From: DASQPR01 sp963836785 | GTDB lineage: Bacteria > Actinomycetota > Actinomycetes > Mycobacteriales > Micromonosporaceae | Length of the DNA: 64,000 nucleotides | Assembly: GCA_963836785.1 (NCBI GenBank) | Contig: CAWIKW010000001.1 | Location: 434,001 to 498,000 of the forward strand | Direction: 5' to 3' | Part shown: positions 9,201-16,932 of the stretch, one piece after another | How positions within the stretch are numbered: position 1 is the first letter of the stretch | Layout of the letters: each line of letters starts with the position of its first letter | The notes under the pieces: generated by a model | Database searches by the model: none | Told to the model about the DNA's origin: nothing | Seen by the model: only the letters and a program-made list of their open reading frames with translations | Position numbers and translations under genes: made by a program

Positions 9201-10714
9201 AACGGCTCGCCATGGAGATGCAGCAGCAGTCGATCGAGTTGCAGCGTACGAACGCCGAACTCGAAGAGAAGGCGACGCTGCTGTCCGAACAGAACGTGAA
9301 CATCGAGTCGAAGAATCGCGAGATCGAGTTGGCCCGACTCGGTCTGGAGGAGAAGGCGCAGCAGCTGACGGCCGCGTCGCAGTACAAGTCCGAGTTCCTG
9401 GCGAACATGAGCCACGAGCTGCGTACGCCACTGAACTCGTTGCTGCTGCTCTCGCGCATGCTCGTCGACAACGCCGAACAGAATCTGACGACCAAACAGA
9501 TCGACTACGCGCGGACGATTTACGGCGCCGGCTCGGACCTGCTCGCCCTCATCGACGACATTCTGGACCTGTCGAAGATCGAGGCCGGCCGGATGGACGT
9601 CGAGCCGGCCGAGCTGGCCTTCGCCGACGTCCGGGCGTACGTGCGCCGGGCGTTCGCGCCCCAGGTCGAAGACAAGGGACTGGCCTTCGACGTCGAGGTC
9701 GACCCGACGCTTCCGGACACGATGGTGACCGATCCGCAACGCCTGCAGCAGATCCTGCGCAACCTCCTGGCCAACGCGGTCAAGTTCACCGACGCCGGCT
9801 CCGTGACACTGCGGATCGAGCGCGCGACCGACGAGGACGGCGTCAACGTGCCGTGGCCGGCGGTCGCGTTCCGGGTCATCGACACCGGCATCGGCATCGC
9901 CGACGACAAGCTCGATCTCGTCTTCGAGGCGTTCCAGCAGGCCGACGGCACGACCAGCCGGCGCTACGGTGGCACCGGACTCGGCCTGTCCATCAGCCTC
10001 GAACTCGCGCGTCTCCTGGGCGGCGCCATCACCGTCGCGTCCGAGCCCGCGTACGGATCGACATTCACGCTCACACTGCCCGAGATGTTCACCGCCACCT
10101 CGCAGCTGCCGCCGCTGCGCGAGCCGGTCGAACTGCTCCCGGTCGCTTCGACGATCCTCCGCAACCCGGAGCCGGAGCTGATCGACAACCCGTCGATTGC
10201 GCGTCTGGCCGGGGCGACGGTGCTGATCATCGACGACGACGTCCGCAACGTGTTCGCGTTGACCAGCGCACTGGAGATGCAGGGCATCGAGGTGCTTTAC
10301 GCCGATAACGGCGCCGACGGCGTCCGACTGCTCACCGAGACACCGCACGTCGACATGGTGCTGATGGACGCGATGATGCCGGCGCAGGACGGCTACGAAA
10401 CGACCCAGGCGATCCGGCGAAACCCGACGTTCGCCAACCTGCCGGTCGTGTTCCTGACCGCGAAGGCGATGCCCGGCGACCACGAGTCGGCGCTCGCGGC
10501 GGGTGCGAGCGACTATCTCACCAAACCCGTTGACCTGGACGAGCTGCTGCAAACGATGGCGCGCTGGGTCGGCGCGAGCGGACCGGACGCCGGCCTCGAC
10601 GACGCGGCAATCGCCGACGACGCGGACGACGCGGCTATCGCGGACGGCGCGGACGGCGCGGACGGCGCGGCAAGGGATCCGGGCGATCCGGCGACGGATA
10701 GGGGTGACGCATGA
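6257..10714 (+). CDS. Soluble hybrid histidine kinase with tandem HAMP array (Nik1-like architecture)
   Basis: A 1485-residue protein with no signal peptide or membrane segment. Residues about 1-800 are a HAMP-type array whose main unit is about 92 residues (FADEVTRVAREVGTEGKLGGQA, then VAGTWRDLT.NVN), with seven recognisable units. GAF domain about 815-965, coiled coil to about 1040, HisKA with phospho-acceptor His1053 (NMSHELRTP), HATPase with DTGIGIAD and GGTGLGLSIS, and a C-terminal receiver with phospho-acceptor Asp1371 (LMDAMMP). The ATG follows GGGGAGGG. Poly-HAMP hybrid kinases of this layout are the fungal group III (Nik1/Os-1) osmosensors and bacterial homologues; an osmotic or cytosolic signal is inferred only. 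The stop overlaps the next response regulator (ATGA), implying a phosphorelay. Confidence 0.94.
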   Translation: MTVTQQRPDARGDTEALLSELTDALHRVRSGDFKVRLPRRNDVGAAVVDAFNDVVTQQEHQTRDLVRISRLVGREGRLTERLDDDGVEGAWADGLRTVNALIDDLARPTTEVARVIAAVAEGDLSQHMANEIEGRPLRGEFLQIGRTVNTMVDQLSSFADEVTRVARDVGTEGKLGGQADVRGVAGTWRDLTSNVNQMAANLTNQVRSISQVTTAIADGDLSQKITVSAKGEVAELADTINSLTDTLRVFAEQVTRVAREVGTEGKLGGQADVPGVAGTWKDLTDNVNSMASNLTDQVRNIAQVATAVATGDLSQKITVAAQGEILELKDTVNTMVDQLSSFADEVTRVAREVGTEGKLGGQAQVRGVAGTWRDLTENVNQLAGNLTAQVRNIAQVTTAVARGDLSQKITVDARGEILELKSTVNTMVDQLSSFADEVTRVAREVGTEGKLGGQAQVLGIGGTWKDLTENVNQLAGNLTAQVRNIAQVTTAVARGDLSQKITVDARGEILELKSTVNTMVDQLSSFADEVTRVAREVGTEGKLGGQAQVRGVAGTWRDLTDNVNFMASNLTGQVRNIAQVATAVARGDLSQKITVAAQGEILELKDTVNTMVDQLSSFADEVTRVAREVGTEGKLGGQAQVRGVAGTWRDLTDNVNFMASNLTAQVRNIAQVTTAVARGDMSQKITVDAQGEILELKNTVNTMVDQLSSFADEITRVGREVGIEGKLGGQAQVRGVAGTWRDLTENVNQLAATLTTQLRAIANVSTAVTRGDLTQRIAVEAQGEVADLKDNINQMIVTLRETTKKNAEQGWLDSNLARIGGLLQSQRDLDEVCRMIMSEVTPLVNAQLGAFFLPGSVGTDRSRLRLTAAYGRSALDGPALSFSIGEGLVGQSAASRRRIRVTPPADNRLAIRSGFADAPPADLVVLPVLFEGDLIGVIEFGSVTHFSDLHLSFLDRLVAAIGVSLNTILANRRTEELLTESQRLAMEMQQQSIELQRTNAELEEKATLLSEQNVNIESKNREIELARLGLEEKAQQLTAASQYKSEFLANMSHELRTPLNSLLLLSRMLVDNAEQNLTTKQIDYARTIYGAGSDLLALIDDILDLSKIEAGRMDVEPAELAFADVRAYVRRAFAPQVEDKGLAFDVEVDPTLPDTMVTDPQRLQQILRNLLANAVKFTDAGSVTLRIERATDEDGVNVPWPAVAFRVIDTGIGIADDKLDLVFEAFQQADGTTSRRYGGTGLGLSISLELARLLGGAITVASEPAYGSTFTLTLPEMFTATSQLPPLREPVELLPVASTILRNPEPELIDNPSIARLAGATVLIIDDDVRNVFALTSALEMQGIEVLYADNGADGVRLLTETPHVDMVLMDAMMPAQDGYETTQAIRRNPTFANLPVVFLTAKAMPGDHESALAAGASDYLTKPVDLDELLQTMARWVGASGPDAGLDDAAIADDADDAAIADGADGADGAARDPGDPATDRGDA
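7376..7902. repeat. Exact 251-bp direct duplication within HAMP array
   Basis: Bases 7376-7626 and 7652-7902 are identical, offset by 276 bp (92 codons). Neighbouring units are similar but differ at many third positions, so this pair must be a recent duplication or gene-conversion event within the array. Confidence 0.93.
10640..10670. repeat. 9-bp tandem repeat in 3' end of hybrid kinase gene
   Basis: Three full copies of GCGGACGGC plus a partial copy, encoding an Ala-Asp-Gly run in the acidic C-terminal tail after the receiver domain, about 40 bases before the stop codon. Confidence 0.75.
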
Positions 10715-11364
10715 CGAGCCCGGGCCGCCGGTCGCCGTTCCGCTCGGCGCCGACCGATGCCGCCCAGCGCGGCCTGCCGAAGGTGTTGCTCGTGGACGAC
10801 CGGCGCGACAACCTTGTCGCCCTCGCCGCGATTCTGCAGGGGCTGCCGGTCGAGCCGGTCGCCGTGGACAGTGGCGATGCGGCTCTCAAGCGCCTGTTGA
10901 TGGACGACTTCGCCGTCATCCTGATGGATGCGCAGATGCCGAACATGGACGGGTTCGAGACGGCAACGCGCATCAAAGAGCGCGAGCGCACCCGCCACGT
11001 ACCCATCATCTTCTTGACCGCCGCGGACCGGGACGCCGAATTGGCGCTGCGCGGCTACGCGGCCGGCGCCGTCGACTACCTCACCAAGCCGCTCGATCCA
11101 TGGGTGCTGCGGTCCAAGGTGTCGGTCTTCGCCGAGCTGTGGAGCAAGACGAGGCAGGTGGCCGTACAAGCCCGCACAGCGGAGAGCGCGACGGCACTCG
11201 GCACGTCGGTCGACTCGGCGCTGGCGCTCCTGCGGTCGGAGAAACCCGACGTCGGTGCGGCCATCGCGGTGCTGGAGTGTGCCGTGGGCAAGTTCCGGGC
11301 ACCGGTACCTCGCGGCATGCCCGGCGGTGGCTCATCCGGTGAGGTCCGGCCGGCAACGTTCTGA
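10711..11364 (+). CDS. Response regulator with single receiver domain
   Basis: A 217-residue protein with a receiver domain (about residues 22-150): VLLVDDRRDN acidic pocket, phospho-acceptor Asp73 in LMDAQMPNMDG, Thr in FLTAADRD and Lys in LTKPLDP. The C-terminal 70 residues (QARTAESATALGTSVDSALALLRSEKP) match no output domain I know and look helical. The start overlaps the hybrid kinase stop, so it is probably co-translated and phosphorylated by that kinase or exchanges phosphate with its receiver. With no DNA-binding domain, it likely acts through protein contacts, possibly in the partner-switching genes around it. Confidence 0.92.
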   Translation: MTSPGRRSPFRSAPTDAAQRGLPKVLLVDDRRDNLVALAAILQGLPVEPVAVDSGDAALKRLLMDDFAVILMDAQMPNMDGFETATRIKERERTRHVPIIFLTAADRDAELALRGYAAGAVDYLTKPLDPWVLRSKVSVFAELWSKTRQVAVQARTAESATALGTSVDSALALLRSEKPDVGAAIAVLECAVGKFRAPVPRGMPGGGSSGEVRPATF

Positions 11365-11399
11365 CCTGGTGGGACCGGCGCTCTTGATGCAGCGCGCGC

Positions 11400-11717
11400 T
11401 CAGACGATGTGCAGGGCCGGCCGCAGGCCGGTCACGTCCAGCACACGCTGCAAAAAGTCACCGACATTCGTGAGGACCAGCACGCTCTGCACCATCCGTG
11501 CCTTTTGGCTCAGGGAGACCAACGTCCCGAGGCCCTGTGAGTCGCAGAATGTGACGCCGGCCAGATCCAGCACGACCCGCGGCGGCGCATCGACAAGCAG
11601 ATGCTCGACCGCCGAGCTCATCTGCGCGACGCTCGACATGTCGATCGCACCTTGCAGACGGACCACGGCCTCGGTCGGTGCGCGGCTGACGGAGACCGCG
11701 AGGCCCTCATGCTCCAT
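11400..11717 (-). CDS. STAS-domain anti-sigma factor antagonist
   Basis: A 105-residue single STAS domain protein. The phosphorylatable Ser is Ser60 in FCDSQGLG, preceded by the usual VVLDLAGV strand. Proteins of this kind (RsbV/SpoIIAA) bind an anti-sigma ATPase when unphosphorylated, releasing a sigma factor. The ATG at 11717 is chosen because GGTAGG lies 9 bases upstream; a GTG at 11726 would abut that site directly. It converges on the response regulator gene (35-bp gap). The natural partners in this window are the ATPase and PP2C domains of the 4018-6153 gene; the sigma factor itself is not encoded here. Confidence 0.9.
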   Translation of the reverse strand: MEHEGLAVSVSRAPTEAVVRLQGAIDMSSVAQMSSAVEHLLVDAPPRVVLDLAGVTFCDSQGLGTLVSLSQKARMVQSVLVLTNVGDFLQRVLDVTGLRPALHIV

Positions 11718-11973
11718 GCCGGTCACCCTACCGCTCAGCCGGCATGCGCACCGATTAGCCGATCCTCGTCCATCGATGACCGCCAGCGCGGATTCGGGCG
11801 GCGATGCGGGCGTGCCCAGCGAAATCGGCGGCCCGATGGTTTCGGCGCGTCAACACAACGGGAAGTGTCCCGGCCTCGCGTACGCACGGTCAACGGGCGA
11901 GACCCCAGCGCCTACCCGTACCCTTTCCATGGGCCGTACGTCCCAAAGACCGCCCGACTGAGGCGACACTAAG
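11718..11973. other. Intergenic region without recognised gene
   Basis: Non-coding stretch between the divergent STAS gene and the iron-transport operon. I see no convincing gene. The iron box and palindrome follow at its right end and are listed separately. Confidence 0.6.
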
Positions 11974-11992
11974 CTAGGTTTGCCTAACCTAA
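11974..11992. promoter_or_regulatory. Iron box (IdeR/DtxR-type operator)
   Basis: CTAGGTTTGCCTAACCTAA. Its reverse complement, TTAGGTTAGGCAAACCTAG, matches the 19-bp IdeR/DtxR consensus TTAGGTTAGGCTAACCTAA at 17 of 19 positions. It lies about 70 bp upstream of the iron-binding-protein gene, where repression by Fe2+-loaded IdeR would block transcription of the importer. Confidence 0.88.
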
Positions 11993-12008
11993 TCCTGTCT
12001 GACAGGAT
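11992..12008. promoter_or_regulatory. Perfect 17-bp palindrome abutting the iron box
   Basis: ATCCTGTCTGACAGGAT is an 8-bp inverted repeat around one central base, sharing a single base with the iron box. It could be a second operator or a transcript-end hairpin; I do not recognise the regulator. Confidence 0.6.
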
Positions 12009-12061
12009 GTCGCGAGTGCCGTCGGTCGGCGGCCACCACGGGACGACGGAAGGAATCGACA

Positions 12062-13138
12062 ATGCGGCTGCGGCGACTCCCGGCGCAACGCACGCGAATC
12101 GGCGTGGCGGTGGCATTTCTCACGGTAGCGGCGGTCGGCCTCGCCGCGTGCGGAAGTTCCGGATCGGGGTCCACGGCGGCCGGTGCCGCCGGCGGCTCGG
12201 GCGACACGATCACGCTCTACAACGGACAGCATGAGCAGACCACCGACGCGCTCGTGAAAGCGTTCACGGCGGCGACCGGCATCAAGGTCAACGTACGCAG
12301 TGACGACGAGACCGTCCTCGCCCAGCAGATGGAGCAGGAGGGTCGGGCGTCCCGGGCGGACGTGTTCTACACCGAGAACTCCCCCGCGCTCGCGGAGTTG
12401 TCCGGCAAGGGACTCCTCGCCCCGATCGAGGCGAGCACGCTCGCGTCCGTACCGGCGAAATACAGCTCTCCGACCGGCGACTGGGTTGGCGTTTCGGCCC
12501 GGGTCAGCGCGATCGTCTACAACACCGACAAGATGACGCCGGCTCAGCTCCCGAAATCCGTCATGGATCTGGCCGACCCGAAGTGGCAGGGCAAGATCTC
12601 CTTCGCGCCCGGCGAGACCGATTTCCAACCGATCGTGACGTCGGTCGCAAAGAAGGTCGGTGACCAGGGTGCACTCACCTGGCTCAACGGCATGAAGGCT
12701 AATCTCAAAGGCCATGACTATCCGGATAACGAGACGATCGTGGCGAAGGTGAATTCTGGCGACGTCGAGATGGGCCTCATCAACACGTACTACTGGTATC
12801 GCCTGCGGGCATCACTCAACGGCGCGGCAATGCACTCGGCGCTCGGGCTCTTCGCTCCGCAGGATCCGGGCTACCTGATCAACGTGTCCGGCGCCGGCGT
12901 TCTCAAGTCGAGCAAACACCAGGCGGCCGCGCAGAAGTTCGTCGCGTTCCTGACCAGTGCGGCCGGCCAGAAAGTCATGGCGGCCAGCGACAGCTTCGAG
13001 TACCCGATCGGGTCCGGGGTGCTCGCCACTGACGGCCAGCAGCCGCTGGACAGCCTTCAGCCGGCGCCGCTGACGATCGGCGACCTCGGCAACGGACAAC
13101 ACGCGGTTCAGCTGTTGCAGCAGGCTCAGTTGCTGTGA
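12062..13138 (+). CDS. Fe3+-type ABC transporter substrate-binding lipoprotein
   Basis: A 358-residue lipoprotein: basic N-terminus, hydrophobic stretch, lipobox VGLAAC with the modified Cys followed by a Ser/Gly linker. The mature part matches the FbpA/FutA ferric-binding family: LYNGQHEQTTDALVKAFTAATGIKV at the start, DVFYTENSPAL, and a double-Tyr segment NTYYWYRL near residue 243 where the family binds iron. GGAAGGAA lies about 6 bases before the ATG. It is first of a three-gene operon with GTGA and ATGA overlaps, behind an iron box, which supports iron rather than thiamine or polyamine as substrate. Confidence 0.92.
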   Translation: MRLRRLPAQRTRIGVAVAFLTVAAVGLAACGSSGSGSTAAGAAGGSGDTITLYNGQHEQTTDALVKAFTAATGIKVNVRSDDETVLAQQMEQEGRASRADVFYTENSPALAELSGKGLLAPIEASTLASVPAKYSSPTGDWVGVSARVSAIVYNTDKMTPAQLPKSVMDLADPKWQGKISFAPGETDFQPIVTSVAKKVGDQGALTWLNGMKANLKGHDYPDNETIVAKVNSGDVEMGLINTYYWYRLRASLNGAAMHSALGLFAPQDPGYLINVSGAGVLKSSKHQAAAQKFVAFLTSAAGQKVMAASDSFEYPIGSGVLATDGQQPLDSLQPAPLTIGDLGNGQHAVQLLQQAQLL

Positions 13139-14829
13139 CCCTCGCGACAGCGCCCGCCGGCGGCAGCACAGTCACCGACAGCGCCAGCTCAACCGTTGCC
13201 ACCGGGACGTCCCGCCGGTGGCAACGGCAGCGGCGCCGGCCAGTGCTTGCCGCGTTGTCGGTCGCTGTTGCCGTACTCGTCCTGCTGCCCCTGGTTTTCC
13301 TGGTTCTGCAGGCCGGCCAGGCCGGCTGGGGCGAGGTACGCACGCTGCTCTTCCGCAGCCTGACGTGGCAGCTGTTGCGCAACACGGTCGAACTCGCGGT
13401 GCTGGTCACCGCGGCGTGCACGACGATCGGCGTTTCGGCGGCGTGGGTGGTCGAGCGGACCAACGTGCCGCTGCGTCGTGTGTGGGCAGTGCTGCTCGTG
13501 TTGCCGTTCGCGATTCCCGACTTTGTCACCGGGTACGCCTGGTCGTCGATCTTTCCATCGGTGCACGGGCTGTGGGGCGCCGTCCTGGTGATGACGCTCG
13601 GCCTCTACCCGCTGGTGTTCCTGCCGGTAGCGGCCGCGCTCCGCGGCGCCGACCCGGCGCAGGAGGAAGTGGCTCGCAGCCTCGGCCATGGGCGCGTTCG
13701 CACGTTCCTGAGTGTCACGTTGCCCTCGCTGCGCCCGGCGCTGCTCGGCGGCGGGCTCGTCGTGTGCCTGACGCTGTTCGCCGAATTCGGCGCGTTCGAG
13801 ATCCTGCGGTTCCAGACGTTCACCACCACGATCTTCACGGAGTTCCAGATCGGGTTCAACGGCCCGGCCGCGAGCGCGCTCTCGTTGGCGCTCGTCGCGC
13901 TCGGCCTGGTCGCGCTCGGTACGGAGGGCTTGCTCAGCTCCGGCCGTGGCGGCCGTGGACGCATATCGGCGGCGTCGCGCCAGGCCAGCCGGATGCCGAT
14001 GCGCCGGCGGCTCGGCGGCTGGACGGCGCCGGTGCTCCTCGCCCTCGCCGCGCTCGCCGGGCTCGCGCTCGGCCTGCCGGCCGCGGCGCTCACCTACTGG
14101 ATGACCCAATCGCACGCGACCACGCTGCCCGGGGTGTCGATGATCGCGGCGGCGGCGCACACCGCGGCGTACAGCGCCGCGGCGGCCGCACTCGCGACAA
14201 TCCTGGCGTTGCCGGTCGCGCTCTACACCGTGCGCCGAGGCGGTCGCGCCGCCGCGATCCTGCAGCGCAGCACCCTCGTGGTGCAGGCGCTGCCGGGTCT
14301 GGTCATCGCGCTCGCCGCGGTGTTCTACGCGATCCACTACGCTCCCTGGATCTACCAGACCCCGGAGCTGCTCGTCGTGGCGTACGCCATCCTGTTCTAC
14401 CCGCTCGCGTTCGTCGCCGTACGGGCGTCGGTCGTCCTCGCGCCGCCACGCCTCGACGAGGTGGCCCGGTCGCTCGGACGCCGCCCGGCGGCAGTGCTCG
14501 TGCGAGTCACGATCCCGCTGATCGCACCCGGCCTCGCGGCCGCCTTCTGTCTCGTCTTCCTGACCGCGGTCACCGAACTGACGGCAACATTGATCCTGGT
14601 GCCGACGGGCGTGGAAACGTTGGCCACGCAGTTCTGGGCCTATCAGCACGACGCGTCGTACGGCGCCGCGGCTCCGTACGCGGTGGCGCTGGTCGCGATC
14701 GCCGCGATTCCGAGTTACCTGATCGGCCGATGGTTCGACCGCCTGCCATCACGCCGGTCGACGGGTGCTCCGGCGACGACGGCTCTATCAACCGGCGCTG
14801 CCTCGACCGAAGTGGGGGCGGGCGAATGA
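13135..14829 (+). CDS. Fe3+-type ABC transporter permease (two fused permease halves)
   Basis: A 564-residue inner-membrane protein of the FbpB/SfuB type, in which two binding-protein-dependent permease domains are fused. Each half carries its EAA-type cytoplasmic loop: DPAQEEVARSLGHGRVRTFLSVTLPSLRPAL near residue 190 and PPRLDEVARSLGRRPAAVLVRVTIPLIAPGL near 450. About twelve hydrophobic segments are visible. The GTG at 13135 overlaps the binding-protein stop. The N-terminal 40 residues are hydrophilic and the C-terminal tail is Ser/Thr/Ala-rich. It works with the ATPase encoded immediately downstream. Confidence 0.93.
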   Translation: MTLATAPAGGSTVTDSASSTVATGTSRRWQRQRRRPVLAALSVAVAVLVLLPLVFLVLQAGQAGWGEVRTLLFRSLTWQLLRNTVELAVLVTAACTTIGVSAAWVVERTNVPLRRVWAVLLVLPFAIPDFVTGYAWSSIFPSVHGLWGAVLVMTLGLYPLVFLPVAAALRGADPAQEEVARSLGHGRVRTFLSVTLPSLRPALLGGGLVVCLTLFAEFGAFEILRFQTFTTTIFTEFQIGFNGPAASALSLALVALGLVALGTEGLLSSGRGGRGRISAASRQASRMPMRRRLGGWTAPVLLALAALAGLALGLPAAALTYWMTQSHATTLPGVSMIAAAAHTAAYSAAAAALATILALPVALYTVRRGGRAAAILQRSTLVVQALPGLVIALAAVFYAIHYAPWIYQTPELLVVAYAILFYPLAFVAVRASVVLAPPRLDEVARSLGRRPAAVLVRVTIPLIAPGLAAAFCLVFLTAVTELTATLILVPTGVETLATQFWAYQHDASYGAAAPYAVALVAIAAIPSYLIGRWFDRLPSRRSTGAPATTALSTGAASTEVGAGE

Positions 14830-16067
14830 CCGGCTTCGACCTGCGGGGCGTGCACAAGTCGTACGGCGGGCACCGAGTGCTGCGCGGCGTGGACCTCACC
14901 ATCCAGACCGGCTCGTTGACGGCGATCCTGGGTGCATCCGGCAGCGGCAAGACGACGCTGCTGCGCGTGCTGGCCGGTTTCGAGCGGGCCGACGCCGGCA
15001 CGATCACCATGGGCGACCGCGTCGTCGACGACGGGCACCGACACCTCGCCCCCGAGCGGCGCCGCGTCGGATACGTACCGCAGGAAGGGGCACTCTTTCC
15101 CCACCTGTCCGTGGCCGGGAACGTTGCCTTCGGCCTCGATCGCGCCGCCCGCCGCGGCGGCCGAGTGAACGAACTCCTGGAGCTGATCGGGCTGGCCGAC
15201 CTCGGCCACCGCTATCCGCACCAGCTCTCCGGCGGCCAGCAGCAGCGGGTGGCGCTCGCCCGCGCGCTCGCCATCAACCCCGCCATCGTCCTGCTCGACG
15301 AACCGTTCTCCTCGCTCGACGCGGCGCTGCGGGCCAGCGTACGGGCGGACGTCGTCACTGCGCTGCGCACGGCCGGCGCGACCGCGCTGCTGGTGACGCA
15401 CGACCAGGACGAAGCGCTCTCGATGGCCGACCGCGTCGCGGTGCTGCGCGACGGCGTCATCGCCCAGATCGGTGCGCCGCAACAACTCTATGACCGACCG
15501 GCCGACGTCGACCTGGCCGGTTTCCTCGGTGAGGCCAACGTCGTGCCGGGTCGCGTCCACGACGGCCGGATTCACACCGCACTCGGCGTGCTGGCGCTGC
15601 AGAACGGTTCACCGTCCGAGGTCGAGGGCGTTGTCGAGTTCGCCGATCGGCCCGCCGTCGCGATCGTGCGACCGGAGCAGATCCGGGTCGCTACCCATAA
15701 TGAGGTTGGCCGTGGATCGGCCGACGCGGCGTCCGCGGTGGCTGGCGTCGCCGGGCGCGTGCAGGAGATCCACTACTTCGGCCACGACACGATCATGCTG
15801 GTACGGCCGACCGACGGCGGCACTCCCCTGCGCGTTCGGATCACCGGCGCCGCCCACGTCGCCGCCGGAGCGGCCGTCACGTTGACCGCACTGGGTCCCG
15901 TACCGGCGTTTCCGGCCGCATCGCCGGCGGGAAGGGCGGCCGCGCTTCCGGACGGGTCTGTCAATGGCGATGCGGTGGCCACCGAGCACGGGGCCGCGAC
16001 CGCCGAGCACGGGGCGGCGACCGCCAAGGACGGGGCGGCTGCCGCCGACCGGTCCGTCAGGCCGTGA
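14826..16067 (+). CDS. Fe3+-type ABC transporter ATP-binding protein
   Basis: A 413-residue FbpC-like ATPase that powers the importer. Walker A GASGSGKTT (residues 36-44), signature LSGGQQQRVALARAL, Walker B VLLDEPFSSLD and switch His in LVTHDQDEAL. A TOBE-like regulatory domain follows (about 285-385). The last 30 residues are a repetitive Ala/Glu/His/Gly tail that comes from a tandem DNA repeat. The ATG at 14826 overlaps the permease stop; the frame is open far upstream but only as a shadow of the permease. Its 3' end overlaps the convergent HIT gene by 11 bp. Confidence 0.94.
   Translation: MTGFDLRGVHKSYGGHRVLRGVDLTIQTGSLTAILGASGSGKTTLLRVLAGFERADAGTITMGDRVVDDGHRHLAPERRRVGYVPQEGALFPHLSVAGNVAFGLDRAARRGGRVNELLELIGLADLGHRYPHQLSGGQQQRVALARALAINPAIVLLDEPFSSLDAALRASVRADVVTALRTAGATALLVTHDQDEALSMADRVAVLRDGVIAQIGAPQQLYDRPADVDLAGFLGEANVVPGRVHDGRIHTALGVLALQNGSPSEVEGVVEFADRPAVAIVRPEQIRVATHNEVGRGSADAASAVAGVAGRVQEIHYFGHDTIMLVRPTDGGTPLRVRITGAAHVAAGAAVTLTALGPVPAFPAASPAGRAAALPDGSVNGDAVATEHGAATAEHGAATAKDGAAAADRSVRP
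15981..16040. repeat. 18/21-bp tandem repeat at 3' end of the ATPase gene
   Basis: Three copies of an ACCGCCGAGCACGGGGCGGCG-like unit (18, 21 and 21 bp), encoding repeated EHGAAT-type peptides and ending about 25 bp before the stop codon. Confidence 0.75.
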
Positions 16068-16479
16068 GCTCGGCGGCGGCCGCGGCAACGTCGGCGAGGT
16101 CGCCGGCGGCCGGCACCCACGGCAGCTTCAACGCATCCCGGACCGGATCGTCCAGGTAACGCGGTATCACGTGCAGGTGGAAATGGAACACCGTCTGCCA
16201 CGCCGCCGCGCCGCAGCTGTTCAGCACGTTGACACCGTCCGCACCGAGCCGTTCGACGACGCGACCCGCGACGCGCTGTGCCATGAGGGTGCACGCGGTG
16301 AGGTCACCCGCATCGATCGTGAGCAGGTCGCGATGGTGCCGCTTCGGAACGACCAGCACATGCCCGCGCGTCGCCGGATTGACGTCCATGAACGCCAGCG
16401 TCCGGTCGTCCTCGTCGACCCGCGTCGACGGGATGTCGCCTGCGACGATCTTGCAGAAGATGCAGTCCGGATCGGTCAT
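16057..16479 (-). CDS. HIT family nucleotide-binding hydrolase
   Basis: A 140-residue histidine triad protein. It opens with the zinc-type CIFCKIVAGDIPS segment and ends the fold with HFHLHVIPR, the His-x-His-x-His motif that binds the nucleotide alpha-phosphate; the middle His is the nucleophile. Bacterial members hydrolyse adenosine phosphoramidates or dinucleoside polyphosphates; the physiological substrate cannot be told from sequence. It is the only gene of its transcript in view and overlaps the convergent ATPase gene by 11 bp at their 3' ends. Confidence 0.94.
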   Translation of the reverse strand: MTDPDCIFCKIVAGDIPSTRVDEDDRTLAFMDVNPATRGHVLVVPKRHHRDLLTIDAGDLTACTLMAQRVAGRVVERLGADGVNVLNSCGAAAWQTVFHFHLHVIPRYLDDPVRDALKLPWVPAAGDLADVAAAAAELTA

Positions 16480-16932
16480 GGCGACAGGTTACCGATCGGC
16501 TCCGCCGGTCGAGCGACAATCCCGGGGCGGAGTCGGCTACCCGGAGCGGCGGCGGACACTACCCGAACCGGCCGTGGACAACGGTCTGGCCGGCCGGAAC
16601 GGACAGGCTCAGACTGTCGATAGCGGTGGACAAACCACGATCGCCGCGCCCCGAACCACACGAGTCACGCCGTCGAGAATCACCGCCGGCGGGCGTTGCA
16701 CGCTCCAGACCTGGACGGCCGAGGTCGCGATCGGCTACATCGAGGCCGACCTGCGGGCCGTGAAGTCCGCCGAGTCGCGCGCCGAGCGGACTGTCCGGGA
16801 CATGCCGGCGGCGCTGGCGCCGTTCCTGACCCGACGCGGCGAAAACGTTCGCGAAGCAGCCCAGCCTGGGCCGTCGGCGCACTCTGCCCGCACGGCCCGT
16901 TCGGCGTCTTGATGACTGGTGCGCGTACATGG
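16480..16932. other. Intergenic region without recognised gene
   Basis: About 450 bp between the start of the HIT gene and the end of the small unknown gene. All open frames here are short or lack a plausible start and protein-like composition. I see no repeats or RNA-like structure. Confidence 0.5.

Noticed and set aside
6038..10552. 1504-residue antisense reading frame
   Set aside because: It mirrors the HAMP hybrid kinase; the sense frame contains canonical HisKA, HATPase and receiver motifs, while the antisense product is Arg/Asp/Gly-rich without motifs.
13189..14649. 486-residue antisense reading frame
   Set aside because: Shadow of the iron permease gene; composition is Arg/Glu-rich and matches no family.
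13218..16067. 949-residue ATPase with long N-terminal region
   Set aside because: The upstream part is a shadow of the permease; the ATPase domain and ATGA overlap set the start at 14826.
16480..16932. Protein-coding gene in the gap
   Set aside because: Candidate frames overlap real genes antisense or have skewed Arg/Pro/Ala composition with no motif or ribosome site.
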